A stretch of 64,000 bases of DNA from Janthinobacterium sp. SUN073 (GTDB lineage Bacteria; Pseudomonadota; Gammaproteobacteria; Burkholderiales; Burkholderiaceae_D): assembly GCF_030397665.1 (NCBI RefSeq), contig NZ_JAPUBT010000001.1, positions 186,001 through 250,000 on the forward strand, read 5' to 3'. The position numbers were made by a program, and so were the translations under genes. Below, one piece after another: positions 29,050 to 37,334 of the stretch. The notes below the pieces were generated by a model. That model ran no database searches, had not been told where the DNA came from, and was given only the letters and a program-made list of their open reading frames with translations. Each line of letters opens with the position of its first letter. Position 1 is the first letter of the stretch.

Positions 29050-29804
29050 AATCGTTCGTAACCCTGCAGATAGCGCCACTGACCTGACGGCATGGCGCCC
29101 ATCGGGATGCGCCCGATGCGCAAGCGCTTCATGGCGACCACGTCCAGCCCCACCATCTTGCACATGTGGGCGATCTGGCCTGGCTGCACGTTTTTCAGGG
29201 CAAAACGCAAACGCGTCTCGTTCTGCCAGCTGACCTTGATCGGCGGCAAAGGCTTGCCATTGAAAGGCAAGCCGTGATTCAGCAACGCCAGGCCATTGTC
29301 GGCGATGGCGCCCGACACTTCCACGATGAATTCCTGCTCCACCGTTTTGGCTTCGTCGACCAGCTTGCGGGCGACGCGGAAATCCTGCGTAAACACCAGC
29401 AGGCCGGACGCCATGGTGTCGAGCGGATTGGTGATGGTCAGGCCGATCAGGTGGCGCTTGAGGAATCGCGTGACGGCGCTGGGCAGCACGTTTTCGGGGG
29501 TGAACAGCTCTTCGGGACGCAAACAGGCCAGGGCCGGCTTGCCTTCGCTGCCCACGCCGCCGTTGATCCCGGCCGGCTTGTGCAGCAAAATCGTCACGGG
29601 CGGCATCTCGTCGAGGGTCGCGTTCGGCAACAGCACCACCGCCTGATTGTCGGCCACGCGCGCGCCCGACTCTTCCACCAGCACGCCATCGACCGTGACC
29701 CAGCCGCCCTCGATATACAGCTCGGCCTCGCGGCGCGAGCAGGGCACGTCTTCAGACAGGCGCTTGGCCAGGCGGACGGTGGGCATTTCTATTGGTGTGG
29801 TCAT
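29046..29804 (-). CDS. rRNA pseudouridine synthase, RsuA/RluF family
   Basis: This 252-residue enzyme converts a uridine in rRNA to pseudouridine. The N-terminal S4-like domain (about 8-60: RLAKRLSEDVPCSRREAELYIEGGWVTVDG) binds RNA. The catalytic domain starts near 70 (ILLHKPAG) with the active Asp in LDTMASGLLVFTQD. The C-terminal MCKMVGLDV..LKRLRIG-type segment is present as MKRLRIGRIPMG. It is nearest the RluF/RluB group, but the target site is not certain. The start at 29804 (MTTPIEM) is preferred over an ATG four codons upstream. Confidence 0.88.
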   Translation of the reverse strand: MTTPIEMPTVRLAKRLSEDVPCSRREAELYIEGGWVTVDGVLVEESGARVADNQAVVLLPNATLDEMPPVTILLHKPAGINGGVGSEGKPALACLRPEELFTPENVLPSAVTRFLKRHLIGLTITNPLDTMASGLLVFTQDFRVARKLVDEAKTVEQEFIVEVSGAIADNGLALLNHGLPFNGKPLPPIKVSWQNETRLRFALKNVQPGQIAHMCKMVGLDVVAMKRLRIGRIPMGAMPSGQWRYLQGYERF

Positions 29805-29812
29805 GGGGAGGC

Positions 29813-29864
29813 GCAAAAAGCAAGGGAGGAGAAAGCCGGTATTGTAACCGACCCGCTCCTCCCC
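29813..29864 (-). terminator. Terminator of the isc operon/methyltransferase gene
   Basis: On the minus strand GGGAGGAG (29863-29856) and CTCCTCCC (29831-29824) pair perfectly and enclose a smaller stem CGGT...ACCG. The hairpin is followed by TTGCTTTTTGC. It begins 22 bases past the methyltransferase stop and should end the isc transcript before the pseudouridine synthase gene. Confidence 0.75.
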
Positions 29865-29885
29865 TCGTTTGGCAATGCGGAAGTC

Positions 29886-30803
29886 TTACGCGCTGGCCTT
29901 GGCCAATTCCTCGGCAAAGAAACGGTGGCCCATCTCTTCCAGGCCCAGCGTCTGCAGCACTTCCTGCAGGCGCTCGGTCGGACGCTGGCGCGGCAAGTTT
30001 TTATAACTGGCGATGATCAGTTCATTCTTCATCGAATGCTCCCAGCCCACCAGCTCCGTCACGCTGACCTGGTAGCCATGCGCTTCCAGCTGCAGGCAAC
30101 GCAGCACGTTGGTGATCTGGCTGCCGAACTCGCGCGTGTGCAGCGGGTGGCGCCACAATTCCGTCAAGGCACTCTTGCCCAGGCTCTTGCCCTTGTTCTT
30201 CTTCAAGACGGACGCCACTTCCGCCTGGCAGCAGGGCACCAGCACCATGAATTTCGCCTTCTTCTTCAGGGCGAAGTGGATCGCGTCATCGGTGGCCGTG
30301 TTGCACGCATGCAAGGCCGTGACGATGTCGATCTGCTGCGGCAGCAAGGTCGATTCCGTCGATTCGGCCACGGACAGGGGTAAAAACGACATGCCGGGGA
30401 ACTTGAACTTCTTCGCCAGCTCTTGCGAACGCTGCACCAGCTCTTCGCGCGTCTCGATGCCGTAGATGTGCGAACCATCGTTGCCGTTCTTGAAGAACAG
30501 GTCGTACAAAATGAAACCCAGGTAGGACTTGCCGGCGCCGTGGTCGACCAAGGACACGCCGGGGTGATCGAGCTGCACTTCGCGCAGCAGCGGCTCGATG
30601 AACTGCGTCAGGTGATACACCTGCTTGAGCTTGCGACGGCTGTCCTGGTTCATCTTGCCGTCGCGCGTCAGGATGTGCAATTCCTGCAGCAAGGCGACCG
30701 ACTGGCCATCCTTGATCTCGGGCATGTTGCTGGCGGCCGTGATGACGTCTTTCGGCGCGGCGACTGCGGTGGCGGCGGCTGCCGCGCCCTTAGCGCGCTT
30801 CAT
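29886..30803 (-). CDS. SAM-dependent methyltransferase (Methyltransf_32-like)
   Basis: This protein of 305 residues has a class I methyltransferase core. The SAM loop is the degenerate VDHGAGKSYLGFIL, followed by the acidic IYGIETREELV, and the later motif ALHACNTATDDAI with VPCCQAE, typical of the Methyltransf_32 group that includes eukaryotic METTL25 relatives. The substrate is unknown. It overlaps iscX by 14 bases and so is the last gene of the isc operon, which suggests a link to iron-sulfur status. The Ala/Thr-rich N-terminal 25 residues are likely disordered. Confidence 0.85.
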   Translation of the reverse strand: MKRAKGAAAAATAVAAPKDVITAASNMPEIKDGQSVALLQELHILTRDGKMNQDSRRKLKQVYHLTQFIEPLLREVQLDHPGVSLVDHGAGKSYLGFILYDLFFKNGNDGSHIYGIETREELVQRSQELAKKFKFPGMSFLPLSVAESTESTLLPQQIDIVTALHACNTATDDAIHFALKKKAKFMVLVPCCQAEVASVLKKNKGKSLGKSALTELWRHPLHTREFGSQITNVLRCLQLEAHGYQVSVTELVGWEHSMKNELIIASYKNLPRQRPTERLQEVLQTLGLEEMGHRFFAEELAKASA

Positions 30804-30984
30804 CGATCCACGCCATCTGTATCGCTTCGAGCACTTTTTCGCCGCCGCGCGTATGGTCGTCGTCGAAGCCATCCAGTTCCACCACCCAGTTATGCAGGTC
30901 GGTGAAACGCACGGTCAGGGGATCGATGTCCGGATGCGCGTCGTACAGCGCTTCGGCGATCGCGTGTATATCGGACCATTTCAT
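30790..30984 (-). CDS. iscX: Iron-sulfur assembly protein IscX
   Basis: IscX (64 residues) is a small acidic protein that binds IscS and iron and tunes cluster assembly, in the place where frataxin also binds. The sequence MKWSDIHAIAEALYDAHPDIDP and the RFTDLHNWVVEL, FDDD and KVLEAIQMAWIDE segments match the family throughout. It starts one base after the ferredoxin stop and overlaps the following methyltransferase gene. Confidence 0.95.
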   Translation of the reverse strand: MKWSDIHAIAEALYDAHPDIDPLTVRFTDLHNWVVELDGFDDDHTRGGEKVLEAIQMAWIDEAR

Positions 30985-30985
30985 G

Positions 30986-31327
30986 TTAGTGACTGCCTTC
31001 GCTGACCTGGTTGATCGTGTATTTCGGGATTTCGACGACGAGGTCGGCGTCGGCCACGATGGACTGGCACGACAGGCGCGACACGGCTTCCAGGCCCCAG
31101 GCCTTGTCCAGCATGTCTTCTTCCAGTTCCGTCGCTTCGTTCAGCGATTCGATGCCTTCACGCACCAGCACGTGGCAGGTGGTGCAGGCGCACGATTTTT
31201 CGCAGGCGTGCTCGATGTCGATGTCGTTTTCCAGCAGGATGTCGCAGATGGACTTGCCGGCCGGGGCTTCGATGACGGCGCCGTCCGGGCAAAGCTTGGC
31301 GTGCGGCAGGATAACGATTTGTGGCAT
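30986..31327 (-). CDS. fdx: [2Fe-2S] ferredoxin of the ISC system
   Basis: This adrenodoxin-type ferredoxin of 113 residues donates electrons during cluster assembly on IscU. The ligands are Cys42, Cys48 and Cys51 in CEKSCACTTC and Cys87 in RLSCQ, the C-x5-C-x2-C...C pattern. It lies 68 bases downstream of hscA and one base upstream of iscX. The acidic patch ELEEDMLDKA is the usual partner-docking surface. Confidence 0.97.
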   Translation of the reverse strand: MPQIVILPHAKLCPDGAVIEAPAGKSICDILLENDIDIEHACEKSCACTTCHVLVREGIESLNEATELEEDMLDKAWGLEAVSRLSCQSIVADADLVVEIPKYTINQVSEGSH

Positions 31328-31395
31328 GGTTTCTTCTTTCAGTCTGTCATTCGGAGCGCGGCCGCAGGCTATGCTCGCGGCGGCGCGCGGTTCAA

Positions 31396-33282
31396 TTAGT
31401 CTTGTACGACCTGGTCCAGGGATTTACCCGTCAAGGCCGTGCGCACGCTGCGGTCCATGCGGCGCGAGGCAAAATCCTCGGTGCCGTCGGCCAGCGCTTC
31501 GATCGCCAGTTTTAATGCCTGGTGGTCGATGGCGCCGCTTTGCGATTGCGCAATGGCGTCGCGCACCTTGTTCATCAGGCCATCCACGGTGACCCGTTCG
31601 ACATCGTCGAGCAAGCCGCCGTCTTCGTCCAGCGCCGACTGCGTGGCCAGCAGAATGCGTTCCGCTTCCACCTGCTCTTCGCGCAGCGCGCGCGCCACCA
31701 TGTCGACGTCGGCGGAGGTGTAGGACTCCTGCAGCATGCGCGCGATGTCGTCGTCGCCCAGGCCATAGGCCGGCTTGACGCTGATCGACGCTTCCACGCC
31801 CGAGCGCAATTCGCGCGCCGAGACGGACAGCAAGCCATCCGCGTCGACCTGATACGTGATGCGGATGCGCGCGGCGCCCGCCACCATCGGCGGAATGCCG
31901 CGCAGCTCGAAGCGCGCCAGCGAGCGGCAGTCGCTCACCAGTTCGCGCTCGCCCTGCAGCACGTGCACGGCCAGGGCCGTCTGGCCATCTTTAAATGTCG
32001 TGAATTCCTGCGCACGGGCGCACGGTATCGTCGAATTGCGCGGGATGATCTTTTCCACCAGGCCGCCCATGGTTTCGATACCCAGGGAGAGCGGAATCAC
32101 GTCCAGCAGCAGCCAGTCGTCGCCGGCGGCGCGGTTACCCGCCAGCAAGTTCGCCTGGATGGCCGCGCCCAGCGCCACCACTTTATCCGGGTCGATATTC
32201 GCGTGCGGCGTCGTGTGGAAGAATTCGCTGACGGCGCGCTGCACGTGCGGCATGCGCGTGGCGCCGCCCACCATCACCACGCCATCGACGTCGTCCGCAT
32301 CCACGTTCGCGTCGCGCAAGGCTTTCTTGATGGCGTTCATGGTTTTCACGACCAGGTGCGAAGTCATGGCGGCAAATTCCGCCGCCGTGATGCGCAGGTG
32401 GATTTCTTCGCCCGAGTTCAGGGCCGCATCGATCATCGTTTCCGACTTGGTCGACAGCGTTTCCTTGATTTCGCGCGCTTTCACCATCAGGATGGCCGTG
32501 TCTTCGTCCGACAGCGGCGCCAGCTTGGCGTGCTCGCTGATCCAGCAGAACAGGCGGCGGTCGAAATCGTCGCCGCCCAGGGCCGAGTCGCCGCCCGTGG
32601 ACAGCACTTCGAAGACACCCTTGCTCAGTTTCAGGATCGAGATGTCGAAGGTGCCGCCGCCGAGGTCATACACGGCGTACACGCCTTCGGAGGCATTGTC
32701 GAGGCCATACGCGATGGCGGCGGCCGTCGGCTCGCTGAGCAGACGCAAGACATTGATGCCGGCCAGTTGCGCCGCATCTTTCGTCGCCTGGCGCTGCGCA
32801 TCGTCAAAGTAGGCGGGCACGGTGATCACGGCGCCGACCAGGTCGTCGCCCAAGGAATCTTCCGCGCGCTGGCGCAGCGTGGCGAGGATTTGCGCCGACA
32901 CCTCAACCGGGCTTTTCACGCCGGCCACGGTTTTCAGCTGCACCATGCCAGGCGTATCCTGGAAGTCGTAGGGCAGGTTTTCCGCGTAGGCGATATCGGC
33001 CAGGCCGCGGCCCATGAAGCGCTTGACGGACACGATGGTGTTCTTCGGGTCGGTGGTTTGCGCGGACAGGGCCTTGTAGCCGATGTTCGCATGGCCATTC
33101 GGCAGGTAGCGCACGACGGAGGGCAGCAGGGAGCGCCCGTCTTCGTCGTTGAGCACCTCGGGAATGCTGTTGCGCACGGTGGCGACCAGGGAATTGGTGG
33201 TGCCCAGATCGATGCCGACGGCCAGGCGGTGCTGGTGCGGCGCGGTCGACATGCCTGGTTCGGAAATTTGCAGAAGTGCCAT
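31396..33282 (-). CDS. hscA: Fe-S chaperone HscA (Hsp70 type)
   Basis: HscA is the specialised Hsp70 that, with HscB, releases clusters from IscU by binding its LPPVK segment. It has 628 residues. The nucleotide-binding domain includes [14 protein letters not shown], the second phosphate loop [13 protein letters not shown] and [13 protein letters not shown]; the substrate-binding domain starts near 390 ([14 protein letters not shown]). The start [10 protein letters not shown] at 33282 is the usual one for this family and has a GAGG about 11 bases upstream. It follows hscB by 88 bases. Confidence 0.98.
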   Translation of the reverse strand: MALLQISEPGMSTAPHQHRLAVGIDLGTTNSLVATVRNSIPEVLNDEDGRSLLPSVVRYLPNGHANIGYKALSAQTTDPKNTIVSVKRFMGRGLADIAYAENLPYDFQDTPGMVQLKTVAGVKSPVEVSAQILATLRQRAEDSLGDDLVGAVITVPAYFDDAQRQATKDAAQLAGINVLRLLSEPTAAAIAYGLDNASEGVYAVYDLGGGTFDISILKLSKGVFEVLSTGGDSALGGDDFDRRLFCWISEHAKLAPLSDEDTAILMVKAREIKETLSTKSETMIDAALNSGEEIHLRITAAEFAAMTSHLVVKTMNAIKKALRDANVDADDVDGVVMVGGATRMPHVQRAVSEFFHTTPHANIDPDKVVALGAAIQANLLAGNRAAGDDWLLLDVIPLSLGIETMGGLVEKIIPRNSTIPCARAQEFTTFKDGQTALAVHVLQGERELVSDCRSLARFELRGIPPMVAGAARIRITYQVDADGLLSVSARELRSGVEASISVKPAYGLGDDDIARMLQESYTSADVDMVARALREEQVEAERILLATQSALDEDGGLLDDVERVTVDGLMNKVRDAIAQSQSGAIDHQALKLAIEALADGTEDFASRRMDRSVRTALTGKSLDQVVQD

Positions 33283-33370
33283 TGTATTCGTGCCTCGATT
33301 AATTTTGTGCGTGGTGCTGCTGATGCCTGTCGCGCATTATAAGACGCGCGCCAGACTGGCGCTTGGCCGG

Positions 33371-33886
33371 TCAGGCTTCCATGGCCTCGTAGGCAAAACG
33401 GACTTCTTCGCCGAATTTGTCGAGGAACATCAGGGCGCGCACGCTTTGCGCGGCATTCACATAGTCGCCCGCGTCGAGCTGGGCCGCCACCTGGGCCAGC
33501 AAGACCTTGCGCTCACCGCGCAACTGGCGGTCCAGGGCGTCGAGCGCGTCGGCATCCTTGCCGGCACGCGCGTCGCCCAGTTCCTCGCGCCATTCCATCT
33601 GCTGCATCAGGAAGCTGACGGGCATGGCCGTGTTCGATTCCGTCTGCAAATCGACGCCATTGAGTTCGCACAGGTATTGCGCGCGCTTTTGCGGGCTTTT
33701 CAGGGTTTGATAGGCTTCATTGGCACGCGTGGCCCATTGCATCGCCACGCGCTTTTCAGCGCTGCTGGCGTTGATGAAGCGGTCCGGATGGACCTTGCCC
33801 TGCACGTCGCGGTAGGCGGAGTCGAGCGCGCTCATGTCGAGCCCGAACTGCGCCGGCAACTGGAATAATTCGAAGTGATTTTGCAT
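33371..33886 (-). CDS. hscB: Fe-S co-chaperone HscB (J-domain)
   Basis: HscB (171 residues) is the J-domain co-chaperone that brings IscU to HscA. The N-terminal J domain (about 1-75) contains the essential HPD in VHPDRFINAS, and the C-terminal three-helix bundle (about 90-170) contacts IscU. It begins with MQNHFELFQLP. It lies 66 bases downstream of iscA. Confidence 0.97.
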   Translation of the reverse strand: MQNHFELFQLPAQFGLDMSALDSAYRDVQGKVHPDRFINASSAEKRVAMQWATRANEAYQTLKSPQKRAQYLCELNGVDLQTESNTAMPVSFLMQQMEWREELGDARAGKDADALDALDRQLRGERKVLLAQVAAQLDAGDYVNAAQSVRALMFLDKFGEEVRFAYEAMEA

Positions 33887-33952
33887 AATGGTCGGTGGTC
33901 GCTGTACCGCAATCGATGGGTACAGCGCACCGACCGGGGTCTTGCCAGCTGT

Positions 33953-34273
33953 TTAAATCCTGAAGGACTCGCCGCAGCCGCAGGCGTCTTTTTCGTTCGG
34001 ATTGTGGAACTTGAAGCCTTCGTTCAAGCCTTCGCGCGCGAAATCGAGTTCCGTGCCGTCGATGTAAGGCAGGCTTTTCGGGTCGACGAAGACTTTCACG
34101 CCGTGCGACTCAAAAACGCTGTCTTCGGCCGCCACTTCATCGACATATTCGAGCTTGTAAGCCAGGCCCGAGCAGCCCGTGGTGCGCACGCCAAAGCGCA
34201 AGCCCATGCCCTTGCCGCGCCGTTCGATATAACGGTTGATGTGTTTCGCCGCTTTTTCGGTCAGTGTGATCAT
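33953..34273 (-). CDS. iscA: Iron-sulfur carrier IscA
   Basis: This A-type carrier (106 residues) takes clusters from IscU to target enzymes. The three conserved cysteines are Cys34 (TTGCSG) and Cys98/Cys100 (ACGCGESF). The start [11 protein letters not shown] at 34273 is favoured over an open stretch of 16 codons upstream that overlaps an intercistronic hairpin. It sits 51 bases downstream of iscU. Confidence 0.97.
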   Translation of the reverse strand: MITLTEKAAKHINRYIERRGKGMGLRFGVRTTGCSGLAYKLEYVDEVAAEDSVFESHGVKVFVDPKSLPYIDGTELDFAREGLNEGFKFHNPNEKDACGCGESFRI

Positions 34274-34289
34274 GTATTTCTCCGCAACT

Positions 34290-34311
34290 GCCCCGGCCTT
34301 GCGGCTGGGGC
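34290..34311 (-). other. Intercistronic hairpin iscU-iscA (GNRA loop)
   Basis: On the minus strand a 9-position stem (GCCCCAGCC with GGCCGGGGC, one A-C mismatch) closes a GCAA tetraloop. There is no T-run. It may stabilise or process the iscU mRNA rather than end transcription. Confidence 0.45.
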
Positions 34312-34324
34312 GGGCTGCCAACGT

Positions 34325-34714
34325 TTAAGCTGCTACTGGATGGCGGGTCTGGTAATCCAGCACTGCCGCCTTGATGGCGTCTTCCGCCAGGATGGAGCAG
34401 TGGATTTTCACTGGTGGCAGGGCCAGTTCTTCGGCGATCTGCGTATTCTTGATGGCCAATGCCTGGTCCAGGGTTTTACCTTTAACCCATTCGGTCACCA
34501 ACGAGCTCGACGCGATGGCCGAACCGCAGCCATAGGTCTTGAATTTCGCATCTTCGATCAGGCCATCGGCGCCGACCTTGATCTGCAGTTTCATCACGTC
34601 GCCGCAGGCGGGCGCGCCCACCATGCCGGTGCCGATGGTTTCATCACCCTTGTCGAAAGCGCCCACGTTGCGCGGGTTTTCGTAGTGATCGAGTACTTTG
34701 TCCGAGTAAGCCAT
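34325..34714 (-). CDS. iscU: Iron-sulfur scaffold IscU
   Basis: IscU (129 residues) is the scaffold on which clusters are built from sulfur delivered by IscS. The ligands are Cys37 and Asp39 (PACGD), Cys63 (YGCGS) and His105/Cys106. The HscA recognition segment LPPVKIHCS is at 99-107. An AAAGGAG site lies before the ATG. It is 54 bases downstream of iscS. Confidence 0.98.
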   Translation of the reverse strand: MAYSDKVLDHYENPRNVGAFDKGDETIGTGMVGAPACGDVMKLQIKVGADGLIEDAKFKTYGCGSAIASSSLVTEWVKGKTLDQALAIKNTQIAEELALPPVKIHCSILAEDAIKAAVLDYQTRHPVAA

Positions 34715-34740
34715 TTTGATGCTCCTTTAATATTCTTGCC

Positions 34741-34758
34741 GGCCCCGTGAGCGGAGCC
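34741..34758 (-). other. Intercistronic hairpin iscS-iscU
   Basis: The minus strand forms a 7-bp stem GGCTCCG/CGGGGCC (with one U-G pair) around the loop CTCA. It lies between the iscS stop and the iscU ribosome site, with no T-run. It is a candidate for mRNA processing or protection. Confidence 0.4.
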
Positions 34759-34768
34759 TTCGTGATGG

Positions 34769-36025
34769 TTAGTGTGCCGCCCATTGGATCGAATTGATGT
34801 CGATCCCTTCCTTGAACATGTCCCACAGGGGCGACAGCTCACGCAATTTGTGTACTTTCGATTTCAGCAGGTTCACGGCGAAGTCGATGTCTTCCTCGGT
34901 CGAGAAGCGGCCGATGGTGAAGCGGATCGAGCTGTGCGCCAGTTCGTCGCTGCGGCCCAGGGCGCGCAGCACGTACGATGGCTCCAGGCTGGCCGAGGTG
35001 CAGGCCGAACCGGACGACACGGCGATATCCTTGATCGCCATGATCAGCGACTCGCCTTCGACGTAGTTGAAGCTCACGTTCAGGTTGTGCGGCACGCGGT
35101 GCTCCATGTCGCCGTTGATGTAGACTTCTTCGATCTCTTGCAAGCCCTTCGCCAGGCGGTCGCGCAAAGCCTTGATGCGGCCGATTTCGCTGTCCATTTC
35201 TTCCTTGGCGATGCGGAAGCTCTCGCCCATGCCGACGATCTGGTGCGTCGGCAGGGTGCCCGAGCGCAGACCGCGTTCATGGCCGCCACCGTGCATCTGC
35301 GCTTCCAGGCGCACACGCGGCTTGCGGCAGACGTACAGGGCGCCCACGCCTTTCGGGCCGTAGGTTTTGTGCGCCGTGAAGGTCATCAGGTCGACCTTGG
35401 TCTTTTGCAGGTCGATGACGACCTTGCCCGTCGCTTGCGCGGCGTCGCAATGGAAGATGATGCCTTTCGAGCGGCAGAACACGCCGATTTCGTCGACCGG
35501 CTGGATCACGCCGATTTCGTTGTTCACCAACATCACCGACACGAGGATGGTATCCGGGCGCACGGCCGCGGCCAGTTGCTCGACGGTGATCAGGCCGTTG
35601 TCCTGCGGTTCCAGGTAGGTCGCTTCGAAGCCGATGCGTTCCAGTTCGCGCACCGTGTCGAGCACCGATTTATGCTCGGTCTTGACGGTGATGATGTGCT
35701 TGCCCTTGGTCTTGTAGAACTGCGCCGCGCCCTTGATGGCCAGGTTGTTGCTTTCCGTCGCGCCGGAAGTCCAGATGATTTCGCGCGGATCGGCGTTCAC
35801 CAGGGCCGCCACGTAGCCGCGTGCCTCTTCCACGGCTTTTTCCGCCGTCCAGCCATACATGTGGCTGCGCGATGCCGGATTGCCGAACTGCTCGCGCAGG
35901 TAAGGAATCATCTTGTCGGCGACGCGTGGGTCGATCGGCGTGGTGGCCGAGTAATCCATGTAGATCGGGAAATGCGGTGCGGTTTCAAAGTGCACTTGGC
36001 CTACGTTTTTTTCAGGGGCGTTCAT
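34769..36025 (-). CDS. iscS: Cysteine desulfurase IscS
   Basis: This pyridoxal-phosphate enzyme takes sulfur from cysteine for Fe-S clusters and tRNA thiolation (418 residues, slightly longer than the 404 of enteric IscS because of a 14-residue N-terminal extension). The PLP Lys is in [12 protein letters not shown], and the catalytic Cys loop is [15 protein letters not shown]. The ATG at 36025 has GGAG nearby. It is 42 bases downstream of iscR and starts the assembly genes. Confidence 0.98.
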   Translation of the reverse strand: MNAPEKNVGQVHFETAPHFPIYMDYSATTPIDPRVADKMIPYLREQFGNPASRSHMYGWTAEKAVEEARGYVAALVNADPREIIWTSGATESNNLAIKGAAQFYKTKGKHIITVKTEHKSVLDTVRELERIGFEATYLEPQDNGLITVEQLAAAVRPDTILVSVMLVNNEIGVIQPVDEIGVFCRSKGIIFHCDAAQATGKVVIDLQKTKVDLMTFTAHKTYGPKGVGALYVCRKPRVRLEAQMHGGGHERGLRSGTLPTHQIVGMGESFRIAKEEMDSEIGRIKALRDRLAKGLQEIEEVYINGDMEHRVPHNLNVSFNYVEGESLIMAIKDIAVSSGSACTSASLEPSYVLRALGRSDELAHSSIRFTIGRFSTEEDIDFAVNLLKSKVHKLRELSPLWDMFKEGIDINSIQWAAH

Positions 36026-36067
36026 CAATAACTCCAATGCAATCAGCAACTTAGTATTTTGTATTTA

Positions 36068-36544
36068 TCAACCGAGGGCGGCGTGGTTACGGTGCATCAC
36101 CATCACGCTTTGCTCGGCAATCTTTTGTCTCTGCTGGTCGACCAGGTCCTGCAAGGACACAGAATCCAGATAATCGACCATTTTTTCGTTGAGCGTGGAC
36201 CACAGCTCATGCGTCATGCAGCGCGCGCCCGTGGCCGCGTCGGCGCCGTGGCAATGTTCCTTGCCGCCGCACTGCGTGGCGTCCAGCGGCTCATCGACGG
36301 CGATGATGATGTCGGCCACCGTCACCTTGTCGGCACGGCGCGCCAGGCTGTAGCCGCCGCCCGGACCACGGATCGATTCGACGATCTCATGCCGGCGCAG
36401 CTTGCCAAACAGCTGTTCCAGGTAGGACAGGGAAATCGACTGGCGCTGGCTGATGCCGGACAAGGTGACCGGTCCCTTGCCCTGGCGCAGGGCAAGATCA
36501 ATCATCGCTGTCACGGCAAAACGACCTTTTGTAGTCAGACGCAT
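36068..36544 (-). CDS. iscR: Iron-sulfur regulator IscR (Rrf2 family)
   Basis: IscR represses its own operon when loaded with a [2Fe-2S] cluster. The 158-residue protein starts MRLTTKGRFAV with the winged helix at about 1-70 (YLEQLFGKLRR...RGPGGGYSLAR). Cluster ligands are Cys92, Cys98 and Cys109 with His112; in Escherichia coli the third Cys and His are at 104 and 107, so five extra residues lie in the loop here. An IscR type-1 site is found upstream (36613-36637). GAGG precedes the start. Confidence 0.96.
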   Translation of the reverse strand: MRLTTKGRFAVTAMIDLALRQGKGPVTLSGISQRQSISLSYLEQLFGKLRRHEIVESIRGPGGGYSLARRADKVTVADIIIAVDEPLDATQCGGKEHCHGADAATGARCMTHELWSTLNEKMVDYLDSVSLQDLVDQQRQKIAEQSVMVMHRNHAALG

Positions 36545-36612
36545 ACATCCTCGGTTCAACTGTTCAATAACTAGTTTAAAATATTGCGGCTTTTCAACTT
36601 CTCAAACCCTGA

Positions 36613-36637
36613 GTAGTTGAATGATTTAGTCAAGTAT
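36613..36637 (-). promoter_or_regulatory. IscR type-1 operator of the isc operon
   Basis: The plus strand reads GTAGTTGAATGATTTAGTCAAGTAT. Compared with the Escherichia coli type-1 consensus ATASYYGACTRWWWYAGTCRRSTAT it fits 23 of 25 positions by my count. It ends about 70 bases before the iscR ATG on the minus strand and overlaps a TTGACT. Repression of iscR by [2Fe-2S]-IscR is the expected effect. Confidence 0.8.
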
Positions 36638-36702
36638 AACAAATTCGGCGGGGTTTGTCAGAGCGCCCCTCGATGACCACAGGGCTGGAAGGGGCATAGC
36701 CG

Positions 36703-36719
36703 GCCGCGCCAGGCGCGGC
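36703..36719 (-). other. GC-rich stem-loop after the NADAR gene
   Basis: GCCGCGCC (36703-36710) and GGCGCGGC (36712-36719) form a tight perfect dyad 25 bases past the NADAR-family stop codon. No T-run follows, so it would be a weak or factor-dependent end of transcription. Confidence 0.35.
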
Positions 36720-36744
36720 GGCTTCGGGAAAACAACAGTACGGC

Positions 36745-37296
36745 TCAGGCGCGCAGAGCGCTGCGCACTTTCATCAGCTCAAAACCCAACAGGTTCAAGC
36801 CGTCCCAGGTGGCGGGGTCCAGGATGCGCGGATTGTCCGACGCCAGGCCCACGCCCCAGATGCGGTCGACGGGACTGGCTTCGACGATGACGCGTTCGCC
36901 CGTTCCCAGCAGAAACTTGCGCAGCGCGGCCTTTTGCGAGAACTTGGCAAAGTTGCCATCGAAGACGATGCCGGCGCGCGCCGCTTCCCATACCCTGGCG
37001 TCAAAGTTCACCACTTCGCGCCCCAGCTTCTTCACTTCCGACGGCCGCCCGGCCGCCACGATGCGCGCCTGCACCGCCGTATCGCCAAACAGAGCCGCCT
37101 TTTGCGCCATCATGTAGTGCTCGGCCGTCGCATACGTCACGCCGGCGAGGCTGAACGGCGACGGAAACCACTGACTGAAGCAACTTTTGTCGGGCACCTG
37201 CGGCTGCGCCGGCGTGTGCCCCCAGAAATACAGATAGTCGGGCACGCCGCCCGCCGCTATCCACGCCTTCAATTCTTCCACGTTACTGATTTGCAT
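36745..37296 (-). CDS. NADAR-family (YbiA-like) N-glycosidase
   Basis: This 183-residue protein shows the NADAR fold. Key segments are FSQWFPSPFSLAG, YATAEHYMMAQKA, KKLGREVVNFD, KFSQKAALRKFLLGTGERVIVEASPVDRIWGVGL and LLGFELMKVR. Characterised relatives cleave N-glycosidic bonds, either of riboflavin intermediates (YbiA) or of ADP-ribose on guanine bases in DNA. I choose the ATG at 37296, which has a GGGGAA site. It lies 38 bases after a UNG-like gene on the same strand; co-transcription is likely. The substrate here is not known. Confidence 0.88.
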   Translation of the reverse strand: MQISNVEELKAWIAAGGVPDYLYFWGHTPAQPQVPDKSCFSQWFPSPFSLAGVTYATAEHYMMAQKAALFGDTAVQARIVAAGRPSEVKKLGREVVNFDARVWEAARAGIVFDGNFAKFSQKAALRKFLLGTGERVIVEASPVDRIWGVGLASDNPRILDPATWDGLNLLGFELMKVRSALRA

Positions 37297-37334
37297 ATTC
37301 CCCGCACTTCCGCCAGACAGGCGATGATTCAAGC

